DNA from: Campylobacter concisus
GTDB lineage: Bacteria; Campylobacterota; Campylobacteria; Campylobacterales; Campylobacteraceae
Assembly: GCF_003048615.2 (NCBI RefSeq)
Contig: NZ_CP049263.1
Span: 1,674,001 to 1,738,000, forward strand
Length of the DNA stretch: 64,000 nt
Direction: 5' to 3'
Position numbers and translations under genes: made by a program. Each line of letters begins with the position of its first letter. The stretch's first letter is position 1. Shown here piece after piece: positions 1-8,932 of the stretch. The notes under the pieces were generated by a model. It saw nothing but the letters and a program-made list of their open reading frames with translations, did not search any database and had not been told where the DNA came from.

Positions 1-1186
1 CAATGGCTCAAAAGAGGTCAATCTAAAGCTTGGAGTAGATGGAAAGTATGAGCTTTTTGGACAAAAACACGATATCTTTGTAAATGGCTCACTTAGTAAG
101 GAGAAATTTGTAGAGCATGATATCAGAATGCCAAGTATGTCTTTAGCATCGCTTGGGCTTGGCATAAATAACTGGAGCTCTTCAGCCATAGCCGAGCCAA
201 ACTGGGGTGGAACAAATGCAACTTTAAATAAAACTTTTACAAAAACAATTTACCAGCAAGCTCTAACAGCTGGCACTAGATATAACTTTAGTGATGATTG
301 GCATATGATCCTTGGTGGAAGATTTGCTAGGGTAAAATATGACAGCTTTAATGAAAACCATAAAACTGGTGCAAGATCTGCTAACACCTATATCACAAAG
401 TCAAAATTTTCACCTTATGCAGGCCTAACATGGGACTTTTTAAAAGATCATAGCTGGTACGTAAGCTACGCTGAAATTTTTAAACCTCAAAGCGCAACTG
501 ATGCAAATAAAAATGTCCTTGAACCAGTCGTAGGATACAACATAGAAACAGGCGTGAAGTCTGAGTTTTTAGGCGGCGCGTTAAATACAGCTGTTGCACT
601 CTTTCAAATAATCCAAGAAAATAGAGCCATAACAGATCCAAATAATTCAAACTACTCTATCGCAGAGGGGAAGGTACGAAGCAGAGGTATAGACGCTGAA
701 ATTTCAGGCTCGATAACTGAGAGGTGGAGCGTGATGGCTGGATATACATTTAATAAAAGCGAATATCTAAAAAGTGAAAGAAAAACATCATCAAATGTTG
801 ATTACAACAAAGGGGCTGACGCTAAAAAGTACGTCCCAAGACATATGTTTAAGCTCTATACAAGTTACGAAATACCGCTTGTTGGCACTCAAAAACTAAG
901 CATCGGCACGGGAGTTAGATACCAAAGCAAAACAAGTGGTATCTATATGAAAGACAATATGAGTTCAGGCTCAGCTATAAAATACTACGTACCAGCGCAA
1001 AAAGGTTATGCCCTTTGGGATGCAAATATCAACTACTTGATAAACGACAACTTTAGTGTAGGTCTGATCGTTAAAAACATAACCGATAAGAAGTATTTTT
1101 ACAATACGCACAATAGAACCGCTGGTATGAACAACTTTTACGGCGAGCCTAGAAGCTTTATGTTAAGTTTTAACTACAAATACTAA
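1..1186 (+). CDS. TonB-dependent outer-membrane receptor, 3' part
   Basis: The frame is already open at base 2, so the gene starts left of the window and only the C-terminal ~395 residues are seen; the ATG at 128 is internal. The product is the outer half of a TonB-dependent siderophore-type receptor. It alternates aromatic-rich strands typical of a beta barrel, has the late-barrel pattern 'YSIAEGKVRSRGIDAEISG' seen in FhuE/FpvA-like receptors, contains 'NITDKKY', and ends in an aromatic C-terminal strand (SFNYKY). Such proteins bring iron-siderophore or similar chelates across the outer membrane with TonB-ExbB-ExbD energy. The ABC protein gene 51 bases downstream on the same strand is probably co-transcribed. 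The ligand cannot be told from this fragment. Confidence 0.9.
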   Translation, partial: NGSKEVNLKLGVDGKYELFGQKHDIFVNGSLSKEKFVEHDIRMPSMSLASLGLGINNWSSSAIAEPNWGGTNATLNKTFTKTIYQQALTAGTRYNFSDDWHMILGGRFARVKYDSFNENHKTGARSANTYITKSKFSPYAGLTWDFLKDHSWYVSYAEIFKPQSATDANKNVLEPVVGYNIETGVKSEFLGGALNTAVALFQIIQENRAITDPNNSNYSIAEGKVRSRGIDAEISGSITERWSVMAGYTFNKSEYLKSERKTSSNVDYNKGADAKKYVPRHMFKLYTSYEIPLVGTQKLSIGTGVRYQSKTSGIYMKDNMSSGSAIKYYVPAQKGYALWDANINYLINDNFSVGLIVKNITDKKYFYNTHNRTAGMNNFYGEPRSFMLSFNYKY

Positions 1187-1193
1187 ATTTAAT

Positions 1194-1215
1194 CCCAAGG
1201 CTTTTTGGCTTTGGG
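1194..1215 (+). terminator. Stem-loop between receptor and ABC gene
   Basis: CCCAAGGC pairs with GCTTTGGG (one G-U pair) around a short T-rich loop, directly after the receptor stop. The following bases (GTCTTAAATTT) are not a clean U-tract, so this may be a weak or partial terminator that lowers expression of the downstream gene, or a 3'-end stabiliser. Confidence 0.4.
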
Positions 1216-1237
1216 GTCTTAAATTTAAAGGAAAAAT

Positions 1238-2893
1238 TTGAAAATTTTAAGGCAGTTTTTTGAAATTTCAGCTTGGTTTTGGCTAGATAAAAAAGCTTTA
1301 AAAGCATGGATAATCCTTGCCTTGATGATATTTGCAAGCCTTGGTGTGACAAAGATAGCAGTCTTGATGAATGAGTGGGAAAAACGATTTTACGACGCAC
1401 TAAGCGCATTTAACAAGAGCCTGATCTTGCCACTTATAGGAGAATTTTTACTATACACGCTATTTATCGTAGTTTTCATAGTTTGTGGCAGCTACTTAAA
1501 GAAATTTCTCATCATTTCTTGGCGAGAGAGCCTAAGCTCAAAGCTAGAAGATCTTTGGCTTAAAAATTCTAACTTTTACAAGGTTACTCTTATAGATGCA
1601 AATTTCGACAACCCTGATCAAAGGATTGCTGAAGATAGTCTATTGTTTGTTCAAAGTAGCGTAAATTTGGTCAAGTCCTTCGTCTATAACATCGCAAATT
1701 TAGTAGCTTTTGTCTTTATACTTTGGCAAGCTTCTAAAATTTTAAAGGTTGATTTTGGTGAAATGCATTTTGAGATAAGTGGCTTTTTAGTCTATATCGC
1801 CATCATCTACACGCTCATTTGCTCGCTCATCACTCATCTCATCGGCAAAAAACTAAAGCCCCTCAATTTTGATAAACAGCACCTTGAAGCAAACTATAGA
1901 GCAAACCTGCTAATCCTTAGAGAAAATGCTGAAGCTGCCGCCTTTTTGGACGGAGCAAAGAGAGAAAAAGGAAGATTTAGAGAGAGCTTTTTAAAAATCG
2001 TAAAAAACTACAAAGATATCATCAACACCGAATTTAGACTAGAGTGCTTTAGCGCTAGCTACCTAAAGGTGACAAATCTAATACCAATCTTTGCCTCCTT
2101 GCCGCTTTATCTAGCTGGCACTATGAGTTTTGGCGACATGATGCAGGCAAAAACGGCATTTTATAAGGTTCAAGACGGTCTTGCGTGGTTTATGGACTAC
2201 TACAAACAGATCATGGAATTTGCCGCTAGTGTAGAGCGTGTATATACTTTTGTAAGTGCGCTTAACAGCACAAAAGAAAGCAATGTTTTTGACAAAAACG
2301 ACGATGCCATAACATGTAAAAATTTAACGATAAAAACTCCAAATGATGAAGTTTTATTTAAAAATTTAAGCTTTAGTTTAAGCCCTGGAAGATGGCTAGT
2401 GCTAAATGCAAAGAGTGGAGCTGGCAAAAGTACGGCTTTTAGATATTTAGCAAATCTTTGGCAATACGGCAATGGCGAGGTAAAGATGCCAAAAGATGGT
2501 GTTATGTTTGTGCCTCAAAAAAGTTATTTAACAAAATCAAGCCTCAAAGAGCTTATCTCGTACCCAAATGAAAACGCTTTAGCCGATAGTGAAATTTACA
2601 AAATTTTAGACAGAGTTGGGTTAGGCAAATTTAAAAATTTAGACGAAGTGTTAGACTACGCAAAGATAATGAGTGGTGGTGAAAAAGAGAGACTAAATTT
2701 TGCTAGAGTTTATCTTTTAAAGCCAAAATTTTTATTTTTAGACGAAGCAACATCAGCACTTGACATTGCTTCAGCGACTAAAATTTTGACAAATTTAAGA
2801 AGTGATTTTAAAGAGCTTGGTGTGATGATGATCACACACCAAAGTGAGCTTTTTGACCTTTTTGATGATGTGATAAAAATCAAGAATGAGTAA
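1238..2893 (+). CDS. YddA/SbmA-BacA-like ABC transporter, fused permease-ATPase
   Basis: 551 aa; TTG start chosen because AAGGA lies five bases upstream. The N-terminal ~330 residues hold six hydrophobic segments of the SbmA/BacA-like membrane domain (early 'NEWEKRFYDAL' motif, then 'NFDNPDQRIAED', a hallmark of the ABCD/YddA group). The C-terminal ~200 residues form an ATPase with a P-loop 'SGAGKST', signature 'MSGGEKERLNFAR', Walker B 'FLFLDEATSALD' and the H-loop 'MITHQ'. The usual first glycine of Walker A is replaced (NAKSGAGKST). Relatives carry peptides, cobalamin or other large solutes through the inner membrane. Its position behind a TonB receptor suggests that the two move the same ligand, which is inference. 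Confidence 0.88.
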   Translation: MKILRQFFEISAWFWLDKKALKAWIILALMIFASLGVTKIAVLMNEWEKRFYDALSAFNKSLILPLIGEFLLYTLFIVVFIVCGSYLKKFLIISWRESLSSKLEDLWLKNSNFYKVTLIDANFDNPDQRIAEDSLLFVQSSVNLVKSFVYNIANLVAFVFILWQASKILKVDFGEMHFEISGFLVYIAIIYTLICSLITHLIGKKLKPLNFDKQHLEANYRANLLILRENAEAAAFLDGAKREKGRFRESFLKIVKNYKDIINTEFRLECFSASYLKVTNLIPIFASLPLYLAGTMSFGDMMQAKTAFYKVQDGLAWFMDYYKQIMEFAASVERVYTFVSALNSTKESNVFDKNDDAITCKNLTIKTPNDEVLFKNLSFSLSPGRWLVLNAKSGAGKSTAFRYLANLWQYGNGEVKMPKDGVMFVPQKSYLTKSSLKELISYPNENALADSEIYKILDRVGLGKFKNLDEVLDYAKIMSGGEKERLNFARVYLLKPKFLFLDEATSALDIASATKILTNLRSDFKELGVMMITHQSELFDLFDDVIKIKNE

Positions 2894-2922
2894 ATTTGAC
2901 TGCAAAGAGCAGCCAAATTTAT

Positions 2923-3981
2923 TTAAGCTTTTTTAGTGAAAAATCCAACGTAAATAGCGTAGATAAAGCCTATCACTACGGCATACGGGGCAAAAGGTGT
3001 GATACCAGCTCCTGAGCTTGCTAAGATAAAGTTATGACTTATCGCAGCACCAGCTCCCATGCCTAAAACAAATACGGCTGAGCTTAAATTTCCAGCTCCC
3101 ATTTGCACTAGGTGCTTGCCAGGGCAGCCATAGCTTAAGCTAAAGCAAAGGCCAGCGAGCGTCATACCTAAGAAATTCCAAAGCATATCATTGTGAGCGA
3201 TAGGTTGTCCTTCAAAGCCAAATTTGTATTGATTTAGCACTAAATTTGTGATGCTTGCAAAAAGAACGATAGAGACTATGCCATAAAACATCGAGAAGTC
3301 ACGCTCGAAAATTTTACTGATAGCTCCCACTGAGCAAAATTTACTTCTTTGCATAAATGCACCGATGATGATGGCACAAATAAGCGAGATAAATAAATTT
3401 GCATGCTGTGAGCCTGGACCTTTTTCTGAGCTAAATAATGCGCCATTTTCGCCAAGTTTTAGACCAAAGATAAGTGCTAGTAAAAGCAAAATAGCGATGA
3501 TTAGTGGCAAAAACCCGATAGCCTTTGCGGTGGTTTCGCTCTCAGGCAAAATGTAGCCATTTTTCTTAAAAGCTCGTCCCACAAATACGCCAGCAAACAA
3601 GCCAACAACGCCAGCTATGGCGGTCATATCTCCGCCTCCAAGACGTAAAAACGCTCTCCAAGGGCAGCCTAAAAATATGAGGCAGCCTATCATCGCAAAC
3701 ACGCCTAAGAAAAACCTAGAAAATGCCGCACTACCAGATACTGGAGTGAAATTTCTGCTCCAAAGCATGCTGGCTAGAAAGCCTCCGATGATAAGCCCTA
3801 AAATTTCAGGCCTTAGATACTGCACGACTTTGGCCTGGTGAAAGCCAAGCGCGCCCATGCTATCTCGTAAAAAGCAAGCCGCACAAACGCCCATATTTGC
3901 TGGGTTGCCAAAATGAACGAGCACCGGACCAAGTATGCCAAGGCTCGCACCTGCGATGATGTAAAGTAGTGTTTTGTTCAT
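2923..3981 (-). CDS. YedE/YeeE-family transporter (selenium or thiosulfate type, FdhT-like)
   Basis: About 352 aa if translation starts at the ATG at 3981, which has AGGAA six bases upstream; an upstream in-frame ATG at 4053 has no good site. It is a polytopic inner-membrane protein with the duplicated YeeE/YedE fold and the conserved cysteines of that family ('VCAACFLRDSMG', 'GCPWRAFLRLGGGD', 'KFCSVGAI', 'SYGCPGKHL'). Family members import thiosulfate or are tied to selenium metabolism; the C. jejuni relative FdhT is needed for formate dehydrogenase activity. Here yedF, selD and fdhC lie 14-17 kb away on the same strand, which fits a selenium role but does not prove it. It is transcribed away from moeA. 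Confidence 0.85.
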   Translation of the reverse strand: MNKTLLYIIAGASLGILGPVLVHFGNPANMGVCAACFLRDSMGALGFHQAKVVQYLRPEILGLIIGGFLASMLWSRNFTPVSGSAAFSRFFLGVFAMIGCLIFLGCPWRAFLRLGGGDMTAIAGVVGLFAGVFVGRAFKKNGYILPESETTAKAIGFLPLIIAILLLLALIFGLKLGENGALFSSEKGPGSQHANLFISLICAIIIGAFMQRSKFCSVGAISKIFERDFSMFYGIVSIVLFASITNLVLNQYKFGFEGQPIAHNDMLWNFLGMTLAGLCFSLSYGCPGKHLVQMGAGNLSSAVFVLGMGAGAAISHNFILASSGAGITPFAPYAVVIGFIYAIYVGFFTKKA

Positions 3982-4082
3982 GTAAATTCCTGTGTAAGGG
4001 TAAAACCAGACTGGTTTCTTAAACGACATTTTAATAATCATTAAATAAAACAAAGATTAATTTTTTGTAAAACAGAAGTGGC

Positions 4083-4088
4083 TAAAAT
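4083..4088 (+). promoter_or_regulatory. Candidate -10 box for moeA
   Basis: TAAAAT preceded by GC lies 26 bases before the moeA start in the divergent yedE-moeA gap. This matches the common Campylobacter -10 pattern, where a defined -35 box is usually absent. Confidence 0.5.
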
Positions 4089-4114
4089 ATGCAAAAATTT
4101 CATAAAAAGGACAA

Positions 4115-5317
4115 ATGATGAAAGATTTTATGAGCTATGCAGATAGCCTGAAAATTCTAAAAGATACGATAAATGCGTGGGAGAAGGTCGAAAAAGTGGC
4201 TATCACAGATGCGCTTGATAGAAATATCGCCTATGATGTGAAAGCCGCTGAAAACTACCCAGCAAAGCCAGTTTCGGCTATGGATGGCTACGCTTTTGCC
4301 TTTAAAGATGGCCTAAACGAGCTTGAGCTCATCACAGACCTTCCAGCAGGTAGTGACAAAGGGCTTCATGTGGAGGGCAGCAAATGCGTCAAAACCTTCA
4401 CCGGCTCGCTAATGAGCGAAGGCACCGACACTCTTGTGCCAGTTGAAAATGTCGAGGTTAGCGGCTCAAAAATAATCATCAAAAAGAGCGTGCCAAAGGG
4501 CTTTGCTGTGCGAGCAGTGGGTGAGAGCTACAAAAAAGGCGAAATTTTAATAAAAAAAGGCACACGTCTAACATACTCTGAGATCGCGCTTCTTGCGGAG
4601 CTTGGCGTCTTTCACGTAAGCGTCTTTATCCGCCCAAGGGTGGCGATACTAGCAACTGGCAGCGAGATAAAAGACCTTGGCGAGCCTCTTGATAGTCCAG
4701 CGCAAATTCACAGCTCAAATCACGTAGGCATCGCTATGCAGATACGCAAAATGGGCGCGGAGCCGATCCTTTGTGAGATCGTAAGAGATAAGGCCGAGCT
4801 TGTCGAAAAAGCGATCATAAATGCGCTAAAATCAGCCGATATCTTAGTGACGACTGGTGGTATCAGCATGGGAGACTATGACTTTGTAAAAGGCGCTTTA
4901 AATGAAAATTTTAGCCTCATCATCGAAGGCGCTGCGATAAAACCAGGCCGCCACATCAGAGTGGCAAAATCAGGCGACAAATACATCTTTGCGCTGCCTG
5001 GATTTCCTTACTCGGCGATGGTTATGTGCGTGCTTTATGTAAGAGTGCTTATAAACACTTGGTTTAGCCAAGAAGAGCCAAAGATCACGGCGATAATGGA
5101 CGAAGACTACAAAAAACGCTCGCCATTTTTGGAATTTACAGCAGTAAATTTAGAAAACAGAGATGGCAAGATCTTTGTAAATTTAAACGGCAAAAAGCTT
5201 GGTAGCTCAGCGATCGTAAATAACCTAACAAACGAAGCTGCACTGCTTATCATCCCAAAAGAGACAGAATTTATCGCAAAAGGTGAAGTGGTAGAAGTTT
5301 TAAAGATGCCTTGCTAG
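4115..5317 (+). CDS. moeA: Molybdopterin molybdotransferase MoeA
   Basis: 400 aa, the usual length. MoeA inserts molybdate into adenylylated molybdopterin in the cytoplasm, completing the molybdenum cofactor. Visible family features are the N-terminal 'PVSAMDGYAF' motif, 'LATGSEI', the 'TTGGISMGDYDFVK' nucleotide/cofactor motif and 'LPGFPYSAMV' before the C-terminal beta-barrel domain. Translation can begin at either of two adjacent ATGs (4115 or 4118) behind AAAAGGAC. A TerC gene follows 19 bases later on the same strand. In this organism Mo- or W-enzymes such as formate dehydrogenase would depend on it; moaD and moaE are at 23.1-23.7 kb. Confidence 0.95.
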   Translation: MMKDFMSYADSLKILKDTINAWEKVEKVAITDALDRNIAYDVKAAENYPAKPVSAMDGYAFAFKDGLNELELITDLPAGSDKGLHVEGSKCVKTFTGSLMSEGTDTLVPVENVEVSGSKIIIKKSVPKGFAVRAVGESYKKGEILIKKGTRLTYSEIALLAELGVFHVSVFIRPRVAILATGSEIKDLGEPLDSPAQIHSSNHVGIAMQIRKMGAEPILCEIVRDKAELVEKAIINALKSADILVTTGGISMGDYDFVKGALNENFSLIIEGAAIKPGRHIRVAKSGDKYIFALPGFPYSAMVMCVLYVRVLINTWFSQEEPKITAIMDEDYKKRSPFLEFTAVNLENRDGKIFVNLNGKKLGSSAIVNNLTNEAALLIIPKETEFIAKGEVVEVLKMPC

Positions 5318-5336
5318 GAAATTTTAAGGAGAAAAG

Positions 5337-6338
5337 TTGGACGCATTAGAACTTCAAACAGCCATAGTTTTTATAGCTATGGCTACGATCGCCTTTAGTA
5401 TAGATTTTTTTGCGCACAAGCATGATGAGAAAATTTCATTAAAGCAAGCTGTTATTTGGTCTATTTTTTGGGTAGGCGTTTCGGTACTTTTTGGCATATA
5501 TTTGTATATTATGCGAGGTAGCGAAATGGCGAGCCTTTACTTTGCTGGATATGCGCTAGAAAAGTCGCTATCAGTAGATAATCTCTTTGTTATGATGGCA
5601 ATATTTTCATGGTTTAGTGTACCAGAAATTTACCGCCACAGGGTGCTTTATTTTGGCATCATAGGAGCTGTGATTTTTAGGCTCATCTTTGTTGCTATTG
5701 GTACGACACTCTTTGCCATCTCACCTTGGATGGAGATGGTATTTGCCGCAATGGTTGCTTATAGTGCTGTCATGATGATGAGAAAAAGCGACGATGAAGA
5801 GGCGATAGAGGATTATTCAAACCATATAGCATATAAGGCTGTTTACCGTTTTTTTCCAGTACTTCCTAGGCTCTTGGGGCATAGTTTTTTTGTTAAATGT
5901 AGTGAAATTTCTGAGCAAATTTCAAGTAGTGAAAGAGCAAACTTAGACACCCAGATCTCAAAGCTAAAAGCTACATGGATCGCGACACCACTATTTTTAT
6001 GCCTTTGTGTGATTGAACTAAGTGACGTGATGTTTGCCTTTGATAGTGTTCCAGCTGTCATTGCCGTTAGTAAAGACCCTATCATTGTCTATTCTGCGAT
6101 GATATTTGCGATACTGGGGCTTAGAACACTTTATTTTGTACTTGAAGCACTTAAGAGCTTTTTAGTGCATTTAGAAACAGCAGTGATCGTACTTTTATTT
6201 TTCATCGCAGCAAAACTAACACTAAATGCTTCGGCCCACATTTTTCATCATGGATTTGAAATTTCAGCACAAACTAGCCTTTTTGTCATTTTAGGCATTC
6301 TTGGAACTGGGATAATAGCGAGTCTGTTTAAAAAATAA
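5337..6338 (+). CDS. TerC-family integral membrane protein
   Basis: 333 aa, TTG start behind AAGGAGAAAAG. It is a multi-pass inner-membrane protein with the TerC/Alx core: 'YFAGYALEKSLSVDNLFVM' near residue 70-90 and 'VIELSDVMFAFDSVPAV' near residue 230, each with conserved acidic residues in the membrane that are thought to bind metal. Relatives export manganese (Alx, YceF-type) or act in tellurite resistance operons. No ter genes are nearby, so a metal-homeostasis or secretion-associated role is more likely than tellurite resistance. It probably shares a transcript with moeA. Confidence 0.88.
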   Translation: MDALELQTAIVFIAMATIAFSIDFFAHKHDEKISLKQAVIWSIFWVGVSVLFGIYLYIMRGSEMASLYFAGYALEKSLSVDNLFVMMAIFSWFSVPEIYRHRVLYFGIIGAVIFRLIFVAIGTTLFAISPWMEMVFAAMVAYSAVMMMRKSDDEEAIEDYSNHIAYKAVYRFFPVLPRLLGHSFFVKCSEISEQISSSERANLDTQISKLKATWIATPLFLCLCVIELSDVMFAFDSVPAVIAVSKDPIIVYSAMIFAILGLRTLYFVLEALKSFLVHLETAVIVLLFFIAAKLTLNASAHIFHHGFEISAQTSLFVILGILGTGIIASLFKK

Positions 6339-6341
6339 TGC

Positions 6342-6363
6342 GCCGCCACTAAGATGTAGCGGC
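6342..6363. terminator. Stem-loop between convergent terC-like and metB-like genes
   Basis: GCCGC pairs with GCGGC across a 12-base loop in the gap between two convergent genes. It can serve both strands, with A/T-rich sequence on each side (AAAAAATAA at the left, AAAATTT at the right). Confidence 0.5.
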
Positions 6364-6372
6364 AAAATTTGG

Positions 6373-7509
6373 TTAAATTTTGGCTTTTTTAATAGCTTGC
6401 TCTAGATCAAAGATAAGATCGTCCGCATTTTCTATACCGATAGCAAGCCTTAATAACCCATCGCTAATGCCTATCTTCTCTTGAAGTGCCTTGTCGTAAG
6501 ACTCGTGCGTCATCGAGGCTGGGTGGCAGATGAGACTCTCAACTCCTCCAAGGCTAACCGCTAGGTCAAAAAGCTCTAAGTTTTTAACAAAAATATTCTT
6601 ATCGTATCCATCTTTTAGCTCAAAAGATATCAAGGCACCGATACCGCTTGCCTGCGCTTCTTGCATGGCTTTTTCCTCTGCTGAGTATGAGCCAGCGTAG
6701 TGTATAGCTTTAACAGCATCACTATTTTTTAGAAAATCTATGATCTGTAGTGTGTTTTGGCTTTGTCTATCAAACCTCACGCTTAGTGTTTTTAGCCCTT
6801 TTATCAAGCTATAAGCCTCGAGTGGGCTAAGAGTAGCGCCAAGTGTATTTTTCATAAATGCTATGCGCTCAGCCAGCTTTTCATCATTTGTAGTCACAAC
6901 GCCAGCGATCACATCCGCGTGGCCACCGATATACTTTGTCGCGCTATAAACGACGATATCAGCGCCAAATTTTAGAGGCTTTTGATAATAAGGCGTCAAA
7001 AATGTGTTATCAACCACCACAAGCGCACCCTTTTCATGCGCGAGCTTTGCAAGACGTGCTATGTCGGTCACTCGCAAAAGTGGATTTGATGGAGTTTCAA
7101 TAAAGATCATCTTCACGTCATCGTCAAGTTTTGTTATCTTGTTTAGATCATATGCAAGCTCAAACTTGATCCCGTAAGCGTCAAAAAGCCTGTTTGCATA
7201 TCGATATGTGCCGCCATAGACATTGCTATTTAGTATCACCTTATCGCCGCTTTTTAGCAGACCAAAGACTGCACTAGTTGCCGCCATGCCAGAGGCTAGA
7301 GCAAATGCAAATTTTGACTCTTCAAACTTTGCAAAAATCTCCTCAAATGCATTTCTAGTTGGGTTTGCACTCCTTGAGTAAGCAAATTTGCCAAACTCAC
7401 CAAGACCCTCTTGTACAAATGTCGTAGCCAGATAAATAGGCGGTACGACCGCTTTGTGTGGGTTGTTTTTGGCTTCTAGCCCTTTTACTATCAGTGTATC
7501 TACTTTCAT
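6373..7509 (-). CDS. metB: PLP-dependent trans-sulfuration enzyme (cystathionine gamma-synthase/lyase type)
   Basis: 378 aa, ATG start behind AAAGGA. It belongs to the Cys/Met metabolism PLP family: 'YSRSANPTR' near residue 45, 'ASGMAATSA', 'FIETPSNPLL', and the Schiff-base lysine in 'YSATKYIGGHADVIAG'. Enzymes of this family make or cleave cystathionine, or use O-acyl-homoserine with sulfide; sequence alone does not separate MetB, MetC and MetY-like activities well, although the length suits MetB/MetC rather than the longer MetY. It is the last gene of the cystine-type ABC operon, 15 bases after the ATPase gene, which ties it to sulfur amino acid supply. Confidence 0.85.
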   Translation of the reverse strand: MKVDTLIVKGLEAKNNPHKAVVPPIYLATTFVQEGLGEFGKFAYSRSANPTRNAFEEIFAKFEESKFAFALASGMAATSAVFGLLKSGDKVILNSNVYGGTYRYANRLFDAYGIKFELAYDLNKITKLDDDVKMIFIETPSNPLLRVTDIARLAKLAHEKGALVVVDNTFLTPYYQKPLKFGADIVVYSATKYIGGHADVIAGVVTTNDEKLAERIAFMKNTLGATLSPLEAYSLIKGLKTLSVRFDRQSQNTLQIIDFLKNSDAVKAIHYAGSYSAEEKAMQEAQASGIGALISFELKDGYDKNIFVKNLELFDLAVSLGGVESLICHPASMTHESYDKALQEKIGISDGLLRLAIGIENADDLIFDLEQAIKKAKI

Positions 7510-7524
7510 ATTTTTCCTTTAAAT

Positions 7525-8259
7525 TTAAAAATCCATAGCCGAGATAAATTTTTTGATGCGAGGCAAATCGCTACTAAAAAATTCCTCACTGCTACCGTCG
7601 AATGCTATATTTCCGCCCTCTAAAAACAAAATTCTATCTGCCACACGCCTTGCAAACGCCATGTTGTGCGTGACGATGATTAGAGATTTATGCTCGTGGC
7701 TAAGCTCGCTAATAACCTTTAAAACCTCCGCTTCAAGCTCTGGATCAAGCGCGCTCGTAGGCTCGTCAAGAAGCAAAAATGACGGCTTCATCGCAAGTGC
7801 TCTCGCTATTGCCACGCGCTGGCTCTGTCCGCCTGAGAGTCTGCTAGGATACTCGTGCTCTTTGCCCTTTAGTCCAACTTTTTCAAGCAGGCTAAGAGCC
7901 TCTTTATCGGCCTCTTCTTTTGGAACTTTTAGCACCTGTGTTGGCCCCTCGGTGACGTTTTGCAGAGCGCTAAGATGTGGAAAGAGATTAAAACTTTGAA
8001 AGACCATGCCTGTTTTTTCACGAAATGGCAACATATCTTTTGCTGAAATTTTTGTGCCAAATTTGATCTTTTCATCTCCAAGTTCCAACTCACCGTTATC
8101 TGGAATTTCAAGTAAATTTATACATCTAAGAAGAGTTGATTTGCCAGAGCCAGAGCTGCCTAGTATGACCGTGGTTTGGGCGTCTTTAAACTCTAAATTT
8201 AGATCATTTAGCACTGTGTTTTGGCCAAATTTTTTAGTTAAATTTCTAAGTTTTATCAT
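7525..8259 (-). CDS. Polar amino-acid (probably cystine) ABC transporter, ATPase
   Basis: About 244 aa. The ATG at 8259 is preferred (AAGG eight bases upstream; it overlaps the permease stop as TGATG); a GTG one codon earlier is possible. It is a GlnQ/TcyN-type ATPase with Walker A 'GSSGSGKST', the Q-loop 'MVFQSFNLFPH', signature 'LSGGQSQRVAIARAL', Walker B 'FLLLDEPTSALD' and H-loop 'IIVTHN'. It powers import by the permease and binding protein encoded just upstream. The substrate call rests on the metB-like gene downstream and the Cys-rich leader upstream. Confidence 0.92.
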   Translation of the reverse strand: MIKLRNLTKKFGQNTVLNDLNLEFKDAQTTVILGSSGSGKSTLLRCINLLEIPDNGELELGDEKIKFGTKISAKDMLPFREKTGMVFQSFNLFPHLSALQNVTEGPTQVLKVPKEEADKEALSLLEKVGLKGKEHEYPSRLSGGQSQRVAIARALAMKPSFLLLDEPTSALDPELEAEVLKVISELSHEHKSLIIVTHNMAFARRVADRILFLEGGNIAFDGSSEEFFSSDLPRIKKFISAMDF

Positions 8260-8927
8260 CACACATACCTTGAAAATCTTTTTTCTAACCTAGCTTGCAA
8301 AAATGTAAGCACGGTGCAGACGATGAGGTAGTAAAGTGCGGCTAGCAGATAGAGTGTGAGCGGGTCAAAGCTCCTTGCGGCGATCCTTTGGGCGACCATA
8401 AACATATCAACCATCGTGATAGAAGCAGCCAGCGAAGTGTCTTTTAGCGTGCTAATAAAGATATTTGAAAGTGGTGGTAGCGAGATCCTAGCGGCTTGTG
8501 GGGCGATGATACGGCGCAAAGTTTGAGCATAGCTCATGCCAAGCGAGGTCGCCGCTTCCCATTGCCCTTTTGGCACCGAAAGCACGGCTGCTCTAACGGC
8601 TTCTGACGCATAGGCTCCAATATTTAGACTAAAAGTGATAATAGCCGCACTCCAAACATCAAGCGCGATACCAATTATTGGAAGACCAAAATAAACAATA
8701 AATAGTTGAACCAAGAGCGGGGTCCCACGAAATATCCATATATAAAATTCGCTCACCTGCTTTAAAAAATTAACATCAGCTATGCGAAATATCGCCGTTA
8801 GCACCGCTATCACAAGCCCTAGAAAAAATGAGACCACTGTAAGTGGCAAGGTAACTTGCACCATCGCCACTGCCATAGGCCAAAGCGAGTCTAGTACTAG
8901 CTCACTTATTCGCTCAAACTCGCTCAT
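8259..8927 (-). CDS. Polar amino-acid (probably cystine) ABC transporter, permease
   Basis: 222 aa with about five membrane segments. It carries the HisM/GlnP-type inner-membrane motif 'EAVRAAVLSVPKGQWEAATSLGMS', the EAA loop that docks on the ATPase, and 'WIFRGTPLLVQLFIVYFGLP'. It forms the channel for the binding protein encoded upstream; five bases separate the two genes and the stop overlaps the ATPase start. The family carries polar amino acids; cystine is inferred from context. Confidence 0.92.
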   Translation of the reverse strand: MSEFERISELVLDSLWPMAVAMVQVTLPLTVVSFFLGLVIAVLTAIFRIADVNFLKQVSEFYIWIFRGTPLLVQLFIVYFGLPIIGIALDVWSAAIITFSLNIGAYASEAVRAAVLSVPKGQWEAATSLGMSYAQTLRRIIAPQAARISLPPLSNIFISTLKDTSLAASITMVDMFMVAQRIAARSFDPLTLYLLAALYYLIVCTVLTFLQARLEKRFSRYV

Positions 8928-8932
8928 TCAAC

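Noticed and set aside
7553-8293. 148-aa and 95-aa plus-strand ORFs opposite the ABC ATPase
   Set aside because: Antisense shadows of an ATPase with complete motifs.
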